64,000 nt of DNA from Alisma plantago-aquatica (Eukaryota; Streptophyta; Magnoliopsida; Alismatales; Alismataceae): assembly GCA_963693085.1 (NCBI GenBank), contig OY856409.1, positions 525,101,303 to 525,165,302 of the forward strand. Direction: 5' to 3'. This document shows, one piece after another, positions 1 through 11,303 of the stretch. The position numbers and the translations under genes were made by a program. The stretch's first letter is position 1; each line of letters begins with the position of its first letter. Below the pieces are notes generated by a model. It was not told the DNA's origin. It worked only from the letters and a program-made list of their open reading frames with translations, and ran no database searches.

Positions 1-499
1 CGGTTACGCGGGTAGTACCGTTGTTCTAGCACTTTATAAATTGCCTTGTGTCTCATGTTACGGTGATTGTGCGCATGACAGTATTTGAAGTGGCAGGACC
101 ACTTTCAAAGTTTAAGAATTGTGGCTCTCTGATATTTCCGTATCTGTTCATTGCAAAGGATGTACTTCTGGATGTCTCTATCTTCGCTTTGTTGTGACAG
201 ATCTGCTTGGTAGTACTTTTTGTATTAAGGTTGGAAGCTCAAAAGTTAACCAATAGGTAGTAAGCCGCTGATCTATAAGGCGAGTTTAATCGTTAGTGCT
301 AGTAGAGAAATCAAGAGCCAGGGGACAGAGGGTCTTTCAAGGAGAAGAAATCCAATAACGATGTGAAGAATACTACTTAGGGCAAGCCCGGTCGGGTGCA
401 ATGGGTCACATGCGCCATCTTGTGACGTGTCTCACGCATTGGCTGTTTCGGAGGGGGTTGACGTGGTGGAGCACTTATTGATTGAGAGGGAAATTTGTT
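1..499. other. non-coding DNA, nothing recognised
   Basis: I see no open reading frame of note, no RNA gene and no element terminus here. The text is mixed in composition and could be an old element fragment. Confidence 0.5.
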
Positions 500-830
500 T
501 TGCATATAATTTTTGATCTGTGATGATTTTTACAAAATAAAAATTGTTAGATTCCTTACAAAAATACATTCCAACAAGGCCACAATTGATGTATTTTTGA
601 GAAAAAATATTATGAAATATAAAAACGAGTACTATTGGGTGGTAGGTGGAGGTTTTGTGAGATGAGAAAAATTCATTTTGTTAATAAATTATAATCTGTG
701 ATGATTTTTTTTGACAAAATAAAAACCGTCAGATCATGTAAAAAATACATTTCAACAAAATCAATTTTGATATAGTTTTTGAGAAAACTGATTCAAAATA
801 TAAATATGAGTATTATATGTCGGTGATAAT
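500..830. repeat. two-copy direct repeat, about 180-bp period
   Basis: The phrase beginning ATCTGTGATGATTTTT occurs near 515 and again near 693. Each is followed by related text: ACAAAATAAAAA, then AAAATACATT, a run ending in TTTTTGAGAAAA, and AATATAAA followed by GAGTA. The copies are diverged, so this is an old tandem duplication of AT-rich DNA. Confidence 0.7.
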
Positions 831-896
831 ATTTGTTTTCTTACACGAATTCAAAATAAATATACAAAAGGAAAGAGATGAGGGAAGTTAAAAGAA

Positions 897-901
897 GAGA
901 G
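897..901. repeat. target site duplication GAGAG, left copy
   Basis: GAGAG directly precedes the solo LTR and recurs at 2486-2490 directly after it. Five bases is the size made by LTR-element integrases. The site lies in purine-rich repeat, so a chance match is possible. Confidence 0.6.
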
Positions 902-2485
902 TGTTGGATCCTAGATGGGTGATTAGATGCTCTAAAGGGAGGGTGAATAGAGCTGAATGTACTTAAATAAAATTCATCAGACCTTCAAGATATATCACAA
1001 AATAAGGTTGCTAAATAGGAAATTTGTGTGCAACTAAAACATGCATAGAAAGGGAGAGAGAGATTGACCATACACCAATTGACAAGCTATTTAGAGTGGT
1101 TCCAGATTTTAAACTTTAAGTGAGTCAGTTCACTACCTAGAGATGTCAACCTCTAGGATTTCTCACCCTTGCACCTTCATTATATTCATTATAAGAGATA
1201 CATTACATGACCACCAAAGGACTTACCTATCCAATACAAAGAGTCTTCAACCTTACCAAGGACTTACCCACTTTGCAAAGAGTCTTCCGCCTTCTTCCAA
1301 GGACTTACCTACTCTTGCACAAGTCTTTAGCCTTGCAAGGATTACCCACTCTTCTTGGATCTTCCGCCTTTGACTTCACCTTCACTCGGAGAAGCTTCCA
1401 CCAAGGACTTACCCACTTGAGCAAGGAGTCTTCTGCCTTCACCAAGGTCTTACCCACTCTTGCTCCAAGTCTTCAGCCTTGATCTTCACCAAGGGATGCC
1501 TTCCCTTATTCTTCTTCACCTCTCTTAGCCAAGAGAAAGAACCTTCATCTTTATGGTTGAAATGAGAGATAGGGAGGTGGTGAAAGTGAGAGCCTCACAA
1601 GATATACATGTAGGACAAACTCTCTTACAAATATCCTACTCACTCTAATGGATGTAGCAAGTGATTAAGCTTAGAGAGAGAGGAGGCTGTAGGATCACTC
1701 AACTATAGAATAGGGACCTTCATAGTGCTTGGTTAACCATGATATGAAGCCCAAGAGGTCCTATTTATAGTTGAGGATACTTAGAAGCCTTTGGGAACAC
1801 TTGGGGGCAAAAAACTAGCCATTTTGTGGCTTGCAATGAATATATTTTCACTTATTGCAACTCCACAACAGCTAGAAGCACTTTCTGCACTTTTCCGTAC
1901 AGTGCAATCGGTCGAGTTTCTGTAAAGGTAACCTGACCAATAGAGTAAAAGACAAAGCCGATATTCAGACCATCAATCGAGTTTGTCCTAGGAAAACTCG
2001 ACCGACCAATGAAAATCGAATTGGTCAGGTACTCCATCGGTCGAGTTATGTGAAGTGTAAACTCGACCGATCAAAAGTCATTTTCAAGATCCAATCAGGA
2101 TCGGTCGAGTTTGCAACTCGACTGATGAACAACCTGATGTGAATTTTGGAAAATGGCTTTTGAGTGCTTAAATATTCGATCTAAGTGCTCCTGATTTTTT
2201 CTAAGCTTAATTACAAGTCATACAATCATTATAAGTGATTTACAACATGATTCTAATGGATTTACATCATATTACAAAAACGTGCACTTGTATTGACTTT
2301 GACTTATCTTTTCTCCAATTTGATATGCACAAGTTAGGGCATTTGGAGTGTGTCTAAACCTAATCTGAAATCACTCAAGTAGAGACATTAGACACAAATA
2401 TGTGGAACGGTTAGTCATCATCAAAACACAGGTTTAGTCAATTTAGACGTGAATCAACATTGACCTAATTGACCTTGAGTCAGTA
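902..2485 (-). mobile_element. solo LTR of the gag-only copia family, reverse orientation
   Basis: On the plus strand it starts TGTTGGATCCTAGATGGG, the reverse complement of the LTR ends at 12884 and 35224. Near 2480 it ends with the complement of the LTR start, including the text seen at 33614-33640. The last bases read GTCAGTA where GTCAACA is expected. It keeps the reverse-complement TATA box near 1760-1772 and the inverted TCGGTCGAG pairs between about 1905 and 2125. No internal region adjoins it, so it is the usual product of recombination between the two LTRs of one element. GAGAG flanks both ends. Confidence 0.88.
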
Positions 2486-2689
2486 GAGAGGAGGGAAGTG
2501 ATGATGGAAGATCAATGAAGTGAGAGAAGAGAAGGGAATTAAATAAAGGAGATGAGAGAAGTGAGAGGGAAGTAAATGGAGGAGGGAAGTGGGGGAAGTA
2601 AAGGGAGGAGATGAGGGAAGTAAATGAAGGATTTTAATGTGACAAAAGGAGAATGTGAGTAGCGAAGTAATGAAAAAATGAACGAGCAT

Positions 2690-2960
2690 AAAATGATCAA
2701 AAGTAGGTACAAAAAGACCAAAAATGGGCTCAACTTGATAAAAAATGACATAAAGTTGTCCAAAATAACGACCGAGAGCTGAAACAGCAAAAGTGAGTGT
2801 CAAAAGAATAGAAGTGGGAGTCAAAAGACCAAGAAAGGCACAAATTGTTTAAAAGTGGGTGCAGTGTTAAAACAAATATTCAATGTAAAAAAGTGGGCGT
2901 CAGAAGACTAAAAATGGGGCAAACTGATCAAAAGTGTGCATGTATTCATATAATAAGACA
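2690..2960. repeat. degenerate repeats of the type GACCAAAAATGGGC
   Basis: Short phrases such as GATCAAAAGT, GACCAAAAATGGGC and AAAAGTGGGTGC recur every 20-40 bp. A similar series (CCCAAAAATGG, CCAAAAATGATGAAC) occupies 3690-3835, and another (ACCAAAACTGGGCACA) 5880-6180, each just inside a purine-rich or pyrimidine-rich arm. No gene. Confidence 0.5.
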
Positions 2961-3665
2961 TATTCATCTAAATAATGTATAGCATTTAGTACATGTATCT
3001 TTTAGGTGCCTACTATCCATAATAAGCGCATATTCAATAATTTTAAGCTTATTTTACCCATAATAGATGTTTATTCAGCATGTTTGGCATATAAGTGGAT
3101 GTATATCATCTACAATAGGCACATCTACTCATAGTTGGACACATATTAGCCCAAAATAGACACTCATCCTTCTACATGTTTGGACATATAAGTGGAAACA
3201 TATTCATCTACAATAGGCACATGTACTCATATTTGGGTGCGTGTTGGCTCATAATGGGTGAGAATCTACATACAAATTAGTAGGTGGGCACATCTTCATC
3301 TACAATATGAGTGTTGTTATCAATAAGTAGGTGTGTGTATCCACATAAGCATGCACATATTCATCTATAATAAGCGTATATACACATATTTGGGTGCATG
3401 CTAGAAATAATGGGCACACATCCATACAAAGAAATTAATGTGATAGTGGTCAATTAGTAGGAGTGTGTATCCAGACAAGTAGGCACATAAACACATGTTT
3501 GGGCATCTTAGCCATAATGGGAACACATCCACATAGAAATCAATATTGGGCGCACAAATCAGTATGTGTTGCGTGTGAATTCAGATAAATAAGCACATAT
3601 TCATATATCGTGGGCACATATACACATGTTTGGGCTTATGTTACCCATAATAGGCATATACTCCC
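2940..3665. repeat. degenerate tandem array of CACATATTCATCTACAATAG type
   Basis: Variants of three phrases recur in the same order: CACATATTCATCTA, ATAGGCACAT.TACTCATA and TTTGGGTGC.TGTTAG. The spacing is irregular, roughly 60-130 bp, and there are at least five rounds. The array lies between the putative foldback arms 1a and 1b. No coding potential. Confidence 0.6.
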
Positions 3666-3839
3666 CCACACACAAATGGATAAAAATGCCCAATAATGAT
3701 GAAGACACATCCAAAAATGGCTAAAAGCACCCAAAAATGGTTGAACAAGTACCCAAAATATGGTGAACTTATACTTGCATCCACAAATGACTAAAAGAAT
3801 CCAAAAATGATGAACATATGCCTAAAAATGGTGAAATAC

Positions 3840-4082
3840 ACATGCTCATTACTTCCATCCTATTTTCTCAAACTTCCTTCTTATTTGTTCATTACTACCC
3901 TCCTCTTTCCTCATACTTCCCTCCCCTTTCATTTTTACTTCCTACCTTAACCCTCCTCTCATTACTTCCCTCATCTCCCCTCCACTTATCACTTCCCTAC
4001 TATCACCTCATTACTTCCCTCCTCTTCCCCTCTTCTCATTACTTCCTTCCTCCTCTCTTCTTTCTTCTTCAATTCCCCCATC
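3840..4082. repeat. pyrimidine-rich tandem array (foldback arm 1b)
   Basis: At least six degenerate copies of CATTACTTCCCTCCTC lie head to tail, about 21-27 bp each, on an almost pure C/T strand. It is the inverted complement of the purine arm at 865-2640. A long open frame here is a by-product of the composition. Confidence 0.7.
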
Positions 4083-5162
4083 TTTTATTTTCTCTCAAAA
4101 AAGAAAAAAAAGGAATAGAGAAGGAGTGAAGGACAACTGATGGAGACCAATGAATAGGTGGAGAGAAGTGGGGGACCAAAAAGTAGGTGAAGTAAATAGG
4201 TGGAAAGGAGTAGGAGTTAATTGGTGGATGAGTGGTTTTAGGGGTGGTTTTGGGTGCGCGTGAGATGTACGTAAGGCTGCGTAAGCGTGCCAAAAATTTA
4301 ACCCTTTCTCAATATATCCATCCATGCAAGCATTAAAAACTTTGATGGCAACTTGATAGGAGTTTGTACAAGATCATCTGTGTGGTTCTCCAAGGTCTCC
4401 TTTGGGTGTTCATGAGGGCTGAATTGTCTTCACGACATGTGAAACTGTTGACCATTTTGTGTATCCATCCTAAGAATTCTTTAAAATAGAAACCCAATCC
4501 AAAAAATATTATTTATAAAAGCAGATAGATAATTTTGTTATTCATCAGTTGATCTTAAAAAGTTGACATATTTCTTTTCAAGTTTTTATGAAAATCTGAA
4601 GAAATTTGACTAAAGTAATTGTCAGCGTATAATGTTTTCAAAATATAGGGTATGTTTTTGTTTGAGTCAATGATCATATTAAACCGAACCAAAAAATGTA
4701 AGTGCATAGGTTGGTAAGATCGATCAAACAAAATTGATCTAAAACTCATTAAGGTGCATCAAAAGTTCCAAGTCAAATCGAAGTAAGTCAAAACTCTAAA
4801 AATGGTAGTGAGATCCCTTTAAACAACACACATACTGAATTAACAAAGTAAAAAATAAATAGTATGGTGGGAGATTCAGTAAATTGTGTCTGTGTGTGTG
4901 GAGGTCCCATATAAAAACCCACTTTTGCAAATAGAAATAGTTCCCTAACATGCAAAAGCCCATCATGCACAGGTCAAACATAAGGGGTTGGGTGGTTCTC
5001 GGGACTTTGGGAGGTTATTAAGTGAGGAAAGGTGATTTTTGTGAGTTGACGTGGCATGGAAGTGATTGGGTGGCATAGAGGATAGTAGACATAATGGCTG
5101 GAGAGAGAATGAGTGGGAGAGGGATAGAAAAAGTAGGAGAAAGTGAGTATCTCTATTTTAGG
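4083..5162. other. non-coding spacer
   Basis: Mixed AT-rich DNA with a purine-rich stretch at 4100-4215. I see no gene, RNA gene or element terminus. It separates the two purine/pyrimidine repeat pairs. Confidence 0.5.
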
Positions 5163-5760
5163 AGAGAAAAAAAGAAGCAAAGAAAAGGAAAGAGGAGGGA
5201 AGGGATGTAGGTAGAGGAGGGAATTGATGACAAGAAGAGGGGGAGAAAGAGTTGATGCCTTATTTGTATGAGAGAAAATATAAGAGAGGTTGGAAGTAAT
5301 GGGGGAGAGGAGGGAAGTAATTAGGAGAGAGGTTGGAAGCTATCATGGGAGAAGTGAGGATGGAAGTAATGGGATGAGGAGGAAGTTATGGGAAATATGA
5401 GGGAATCAATGGGGATAACTACAATAAGTTAGGAGGAAAGTAATGAGATGAGGAGAAAAAGTCTGACTAGAGTAGCCCGAATGGTAAGAGCTCGACAAGT
5501 CCCAATGAAGGACCCAAGTTCAAATCACGCCAAAAGGCACTCTACAAACAACATTTCACGTTGATTGGAATGGGATGAGGGTGACCAGACCACACCCTCT
5601 CAGGGCCCAAGAGTTTACCATGCTGGGGTGGGTTCGCTTGTAATAAAAAAAAGTAATGAAAAAAAAGGAGGAGAGTACTACAGAGAGAAGATAAGTTAGG
5701 AAGGAAGTAATGGAGGAAGAGGAAAAAAATGATGAGGAAGTATAAAGAGAAGAAGATGCC
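5163..5760. repeat. purine-rich tandem array (foldback arm 2a)
   Basis: GGAAGTAATGGGAGAGGAG-like units of about 20 bp repeat along an A/G-rich strand, interrupted by the SINE at 5461-5652. The inverted complement lies at 6188-6405, repeating the arrangement of arms 1a and 1b. Confidence 0.6.
5461..5652 (+). mobile_element. tRNA-derived SINE
   Basis: A Pol III box A-like sequence (TAGCCCGAATGG, 5473-5484) is followed about 33 bp later by a box B-like sequence (AGTTCAAATCAC, 5517-5528), the split promoter of tRNA-derived SINEs. The body is unique and the 3' end reads GGTTCGCTTGTAAT followed by an A run, a typical plant SINE tail. Possible imperfect target duplications starting AGTAATGA lie at 5439 and 5652. 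It inserted in purine-rich repeat. No protein is encoded. Confidence 0.75.
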
Positions 5761-5879
5761 AATGTTTACAAAATGAAGCACTGGTGTCATAACATGAGGC
5801 ACCAATGTTACAAAATGAGGTGCCGAAGAGAAAAGACAAGGAAGTTCACACCTATGTTACAAAAATGGGAAATGTTACA

Positions 5880-6180
5880 AATTTGGTGTAACAAAGGAAC
5901 AAAACTGGGCACAAAGTTACCAAAAAAACATGGATGCAAAGTCACAAAAAATTAGGCATGTAAAGACCAAAACTGTGTGATTAAAAACCAAAATTAGGCA
6001 CAGGAAGACCAAGACTGGGCACAAAGTGACAAAAATTCGATGCAAAATAAAAAGGTAAACTGGGTGCACACTCTAATGTTGCAACGACACAAACATTATA
6101 AAATGAACAAAACATGACACACATGACTAAAGCTGGACACAATTGAACAAAATAGGGAACATAATGACCAAAATTGGCAC
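5880..6180. repeat. degenerate repeats of ACCAAAACTGGGCACA type
   Basis: Phrases such as AAACTGGGCACAAAGT, ACCAAAATTAGGCACA and ACCAAGACTGGGCACA recur at about 20-30 bp. They resemble those at 2690-2960 and sit in the same place relative to the pyrimidine arm. Confidence 0.5.
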
Positions 6181-6187
6181 AATACAT

Positions 6188-6405
6188 GCTCCTATTACTC
6201 CCTCATCACTCTCAATTACTTCCCTCATCTTTTCTCATTACTTATTTCTTGCCCACTTACTTCCCTCCTATTCTTTACTTCCTTCCTCTGTCCTCATTAC
6301 TTCGCTCCTCTTTCCTAATTACATCCCTCCTCTCACCCTACTTTTTTCATAATATTTCCCTCCTTTCCCCAACTCCCATTACCTCCTCCTTACTTCTTAT
6401 CACAA
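6188..6405. repeat. pyrimidine-rich tandem array (foldback arm 2b)
   Basis: CATTACTTCCCTCCTC-like units repeat along a C/T-rich strand, the inverted complement of 5163-5760. No credible gene. Confidence 0.65.
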
Positions 6406-7548
6406 AACTATTTATTACCCAAATCCTAATTCTAAATGACTATAAAGTCAATGGCGATAGGACCCGAGCATTCGTCCGTAGCATGGTATTATCAAAGTGC
6501 AAATGTAGAAGCATAAAATCTTAGCATATATGAAGATATAATAAGAGCAAAGCACCGACATAATCTCAACATTCAACAAGATACATTAAGCAATATTGTT
6601 TTATTACAAGATTTCAACTACATATTCAAGAGTCAAATTGTACAAGTCTGCTCATGTACACTAGGGATCTTATAATAAATACACTGAAACATCACTCACC
6701 AAGCCATCGAATCTATATTCATCTCCAAACCTATAAAATATGTGAAAAAAGTGGGGCAACACACAAGGTATTGAGTATAGGGAAGAAAGATATATATGTA
6801 TAAGCTTTGCAACTTGAAAAGAGTTGCAGAGGTAAACGAATATGAATAAAAAAGTTAAGTATTTAGCAAAATGAGAGACCATATTTTATATCATTTTACT
6901 CCAATTACACCATTACCATCACATATCATATGTCCTTTTTGACTAACTTCCCATTGGAAGAGTCGATAAGGATGCTCAAGATTAGGTAACCCTTTTCTAC
7001 ATGAGGGATCTCAAGGAAATCACCAAGAGCTAACTATTTTATCGACATGGTCCGCCTTATCTTGAAAACTCAAGTAGGATGTCCAGCCTCATGTCCTTAC
7101 ATGTAGGTGCACAAGGTTTTTATAATGGAGTTTCTATATTATGTTCATAGGTTATAAAATTGACAAGACAAACATCAAGTACAATGTTAGAATACTATAT
7201 AGTAATATGTGAGCAAGTAAACAAACATACACATTTATCACATTTTAAGCAAGAAAATTATAGTCATATAATTATTAAATCCTTTACCAGATTTAGAGAT
7301 TTATAATCTAACTTATCCTTGACCATCTAGGCTAGAAGCAACACCTGATTCAGAGCAAGATTACATACATGTATTAGATATTCATCATTAACCCTAACTA
7401 GTTCCATTTATTAGGGTTTATGGCCATGTTAGGTTAAAGATTTCTTATTAATGCATTTGATTGTATTTTTATGCTTTAGAGGTCATCATGAAGACACAAT
7501 TCAATTTTAAGTCATTTTCGTGTTCCATCTATCTTATATGCCCTTTAT
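6406..7548. other. AT-rich non-coding DNA, left flank of the nested LINE
   Basis: No gene, RNA gene or element end was recognised. This is the DNA into which the LINE at 7562 inserted; its continuation lies at 36599. Confidence 0.5.
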
Positions 7549-7561
7549 AAGTTTTATATCA
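7549..7561. repeat. LINE target site duplication, left copy
   Basis: AAGTTTTATATCA is repeated exactly at 36586-36598, after the LINE's A-rich tail. The 13-bp length fits target-primed reverse transcription. The first two A's could belong to the tail. Confidence 0.9.
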
Positions 7562-7575
7562 ACAGTTCGAGTACA

Positions 7576-8965
7576 ATGCACAGAGGCTCTGACGATCTCG
7601 ATGGCGTCGTTCCTGGAGGCCCTCGTGCCGCCAGAGATTCATCTTCTTCGATTCCTTCATCATTTGGAGTTGTTGTCCACTCGAATGCCTCAAGCTGCTG
7701 GAGTAAACTTATTAAGACACCCGAAAATGATATCACGACACTGGAGAAAGTGGATATTGAGGTGAGGGATGATGCTCTAGTATATCTACAAAAAGAAGCA
7801 GATCTGAATGCGAAAAAGTGGAGCAATTGCCTTACAATTTACATTATTGGTTTTAAAGTTCATCTTCCAACCTTACAAGGCTATCTCACTCAGATCTGAA
7901 AGCTCAACAGAACTATTGAGATCATGAGTCATGGGAAAGGTTTCTTCCTAATCAGGTTTTCAAATGCTGAAGATCTTGAAGCTATTGATGAAGGAGGGCA
8001 ATGGTTTGTTAGGGGAAAACCTTTGATTCTTCTAAGATGGAAACTAGGAGCTGTTATGATGAGATTTAGATTATAGGACATTCCAGTTAGGATCAGGGTC
8101 CATGATCTCCCACTGGAGTTATGGGATTCAAAAATGTTCTCCAGAATAGGCTCTTACTTGGGTATTCCACTGAGGACAGACAAGTTTACTTATGATCATC
8201 ACAGACTGGAATATGCTCGACTTCAAGTTTTTCTCCCTGCTACTTCAGTATTTCCTGGTTCTTTGGAGGTCATGAGTAGTAGGGGAGTGAAACATACCAT
8301 CCATCTGGAGTACGAATGGACTCCTAGAATATGTCCTATTTGCAATTTATTTGGTCATAATGATTGCTCTGGTATCTCGAAGGAAAAAATGGTGTGGGTT
8401 CCTAAGATAACCTGCTACTACTGCTAATGTGAACTCACATGATGTTACTTCTAAAGATACTATTGTTGTTGTGAATTCACATGATGCTACTTCTAAAGAT
8501 TTGAAATATGACACTGCTGCTGTTGTGAATCCACATGAAGTTACTTCTAAAATTGTTTCAGATGTGATGGTGGATAGGGATTCTGGTACTGTTCTATTGA
8601 ATGGAGAACTAAATGAAGGGCTAAAACCTACTGTTGAAATGTCTGAAAGTGTGGAAATAGAGGAAGAGGTTTTTCAAGACCCCCTTGAAGATTCATCCAT
8701 GTTCATTTCTGATTCCACGTCTAGTGAAGGTGAGGTTATAAACTTAGACACTCCTCTGAATTCTGTGGAGCACAAAGGTTCTAAACCTATTTTTGAGGTT
8801 CCTAAAGGTATCAGGAAAAGAAAGCCACGAGGTAAAGGTAAGAAAGGTTCTTCTGAAGAGGGTACTACTGCTTTAGCTAATAAGTTTGATAAACTTTCTG
8901 ATTCTCATACTGAGGATAGATCTCAAGCCAGCGAGGTACTAGCCTCATCCGATTTCTATGGGTGA
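7576..8965 (+). pseudogene. LINE A ORF1, nucleic-acid-binding protein
   Basis: ORF1 proteins of plant L1 elements bind the element RNA. An N-terminal Ser-rich segment (7576-7700) precedes the DUF4283-like domain (about 7700-8230), recognised by a run near 7815-7860 matching LINE B (AEKWKNCL-type, then Y.IGFK) and by LPLELWD near 8110. A CPICNLFGHNDC knuckle lies near 8335-8370. The C-terminal part (from 8429) is acidic and starts with three repeats of NSHDVTSKD type. Breaks: TGA at 7897-7899, TAG near 8075, and a frameshift near 8420 that moves the acidic part to another frame. The end overlaps the ORF2 start: ATG at 8958, ORF1 stop at 8963-8965. Confidence 0.85.
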
Positions 8966-11303
8966 ACACCATCTAAGTATTATCTCTTAGAATGTTAGGG
9001 GTCTCAACATCAAACCCCTAAAGTCCAAGAGGAAGTTCTGAGGTTAAGACCTCATATCATTGTTCTTAATGAAACTAAGGTGCGTGTTGGGAAGATTCAA
9101 AAGCTGTTAACTAAATTATTTGGTGGCTTCAATTGGGTCTCTAACCATGATAGTCACATCATTGGGAGAGTTGTCATCCTTTAGGATAGTAGATTCTATT
9201 CTATTACTAAGATCTCTGAATCAGATTAGTTCATTCATACTAAAGTAGCTGCGGATGATAAGTCATTCCTTCTCACTGCTGTCTATGGGCATAACCCTAA
9301 CCAAGACCAAGTGGATCTTTGGAAGGATATTGAAAATATTCATAATATTGGGTGTGAACCCTAGACCATTCTAGGGGATTTTAATGATGTGAGGAATTTC
9401 AATGAAAAGATTGGGAGAGAACCGCCTACAAAAAAGTCTATGTATGACTTTAATGAGTGTGTTTCTAACTGTGGTCTCTTTGAGCTCTCCATGAGTGGCC
9501 CCTTCTTCTCCTGGGACAATCACCAGGGTGGATTGAACTTTTCTACCTCCAAGATTGATAAAGTCCTATATAATAATGATTTTATGGACTTATATCTTGA
9601 CTTTCATGGTGTTCTTATTCCTAATATCACTAGTGATCATAGGATTATGACTCATACTATTGGAAGTAAAAGGAAAGTCTTATCTCCTTTCAGATTCATT
9701 AATGTGTGGGTAGAGAGGAATGAATTTTTGAGCCTAGTTTCTTCAACTTGGAATACTGATATATCTGGATACCCTATGTTTGTTCTTTACTCAAAATTCA
9801 GAATTTTGAAGAAAATCCTTTCTGAGTGGAATAGAAACATCGTAGGTAGCTTTTCTAAGAAAGCCAATATTCTTGAGAAACAAGCTATTGACTTGCAAAT
9901 TCTTCTATATAATGATCCTACTAATGAGGAGTTGTGTAATTCTGTCCTTGTCAGTAGAAAGGTTGCTAATGAAGCTTGGCTTATTGAGGAGTTCTTCTTT
10001 AGGCAGAAATCTCGCATTCAATGGCTTCGTGAAGGGGACTCTAATACACATTTTTTTCTATTCAACCATTAAAACTCGAAGACATAGGAATCATATCAAA
10101 GTTCTAGAAATTGATGGTATTCTTGTTAACAACCTTGTGGAGATCAAAAGTTATATCTATGACTTTTATAACAATCTGTTCAACAATGGTGTTAATGTTT
10201 ATTCTGGAGATTTTGCTGATCTTAATGTTTCTACTATCTCTGATGCTCAGAAGTCTCAGTTGGGGAGATATGTTAGTTAGGAGGAAGTTATTTCAGTCAT
10301 TGAAGATCTTAATGTTGATAAATGTCCGGGACCTGATTGCATGAATGGCAAAATTTTTAAAGCTAGTTGGTCTATTACTAGCAATGATGTAATAATCGCT
10401 ATTTTGGACTTCTTCTCTTCTGGAAGGCTTTTAAAAGAAGTTAATCGTACTTTTCTCACTCTAATTCCCAAAAATGATGACTGTCATCTTATCAAGAATT
10501 GGAGGCCCATTGCTTTGTGCAATGTGGTTTATAAGGTGATTTTTAAAGTTCTTACAAATAGGCTCCATGATGTTCTCCCTTCTCTCATTAGCAACAATCC
10601 ATCTACTTTTATGAAAGGAAGAAGCATCAAGGGCGCTATTCTTCTCTCTAATGGGCTCATTCATGACTTTAATAAGAAAAAAAGGAAAGGAAGGATGTGT
10701 GTTAAAATTGATCTCATTAAAGCTTATGAAACTGTTTCTTGGCATGCTCTTTTCAAGATTTTAGAGCTTATGAACTTCCCTATGAAGTGGATTGTTTGGA
10801 TCAGAGAAATTTTTGATACTTGCTCTTATGAAATTCTCTTTAATGGTGAACCCACTGCCATCTTCAAACCAACTAATGGTATTAGGCAGGGTGATCCTCT
10901 AGCCCCTACCTCTTTACCATAGTTATGCAAATGTTTACTCAGCTTATTAACAAGAGGTCAGTTTGGGGAACATTAAACCTTTAAGTGTTTCTAGCGATCT
11001 GAGTGTTTCTCAATTATCTTTTGTTGATGATCTTATGGTTTTTACGGAAGTTGATGCTGTGGGTGCCATGTCTCTGAAAGGTATTCTTGATAATCTAGCC
11101 AAGATTACTAGTCTTAGTATCAGTTATGAGAAAAGCTCAGTTTTCTATAGTCTTGATGCATACAGGGATATTATCTCTGGTATTTTGGGTATTCAACCTG
11201 ACACTTTGCCCCAAAGATACTTGGGTATTCCTCTTTTTATAGGTAAACTATCCAAGAAGTTCTATTTTCCTTTGATTGACATGTTAAAAAAGAGGCTTGA
11301 TGG
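8958..11303 (+). pseudogene. LINE A ORF2, endonuclease and reverse transcriptase, 5' part
   Basis: ORF2 nicks the target and copies the RNA. The endonuclease starts at 8958 with NVRGLN after an in-frame TAG (8988-8990), followed by LNETKV, YGHNP, LGDFND (near 9370) and SDHRI (near 9640), the set typical of an apurinic-type endonuclease. The reverse transcriptase carries NWRPIAL (near 10500), KGRSI, KIDLIKAYE, GIRQGDPL (near 10890) and FVDDL (near 11025). There are frameshifts near 9030, 10060 and 10905, and mostly TAG stops. The copia element cuts it at 11303; it resumes at 35230 with a short, well-joined sequence. Confidence 0.9.
11299..11303. repeat. copia target site duplication GATGG, left copy
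   Basis: GATGG directly precedes the 5' LTR and is repeated at 35225-35229 directly after the 3' LTR. Removing the element and one copy restores LINE ORF2 across the junction. Confidence 0.95.

Larger units (their letters stand above)
865..2640. repeat. purine-rich tandem array (foldback arm 1a), split by a solo LTR
   Basis: Positions 865-901 and 2486-2640 are nearly pure A/G, built from degenerate units of about 20 bp around GAGGGAAGTAATG. The solo LTR at 902-2485 landed inside it. The complement of the same unit (CATTACTTCCCTC) forms the pyrimidine-rich block at 3840-4082, so the two could be inverted arms of one foldback-type element. Apparent reading frames here are low-complexity artefacts. 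Confidence 0.6.

Noticed and set aside
3818..4129. Open frame of about 100 codons in the pyrimidine-rich array
   Set aside because: Leu/Ser/Pro low complexity produced by CT-rich repeats; opposite-strand and other-frame openings are equally long.
7554..7826. Minus-strand frame opposite LINE ORF1
   Set aside because: Shadow of the plus-strand ORF1, whose motifs are clear.
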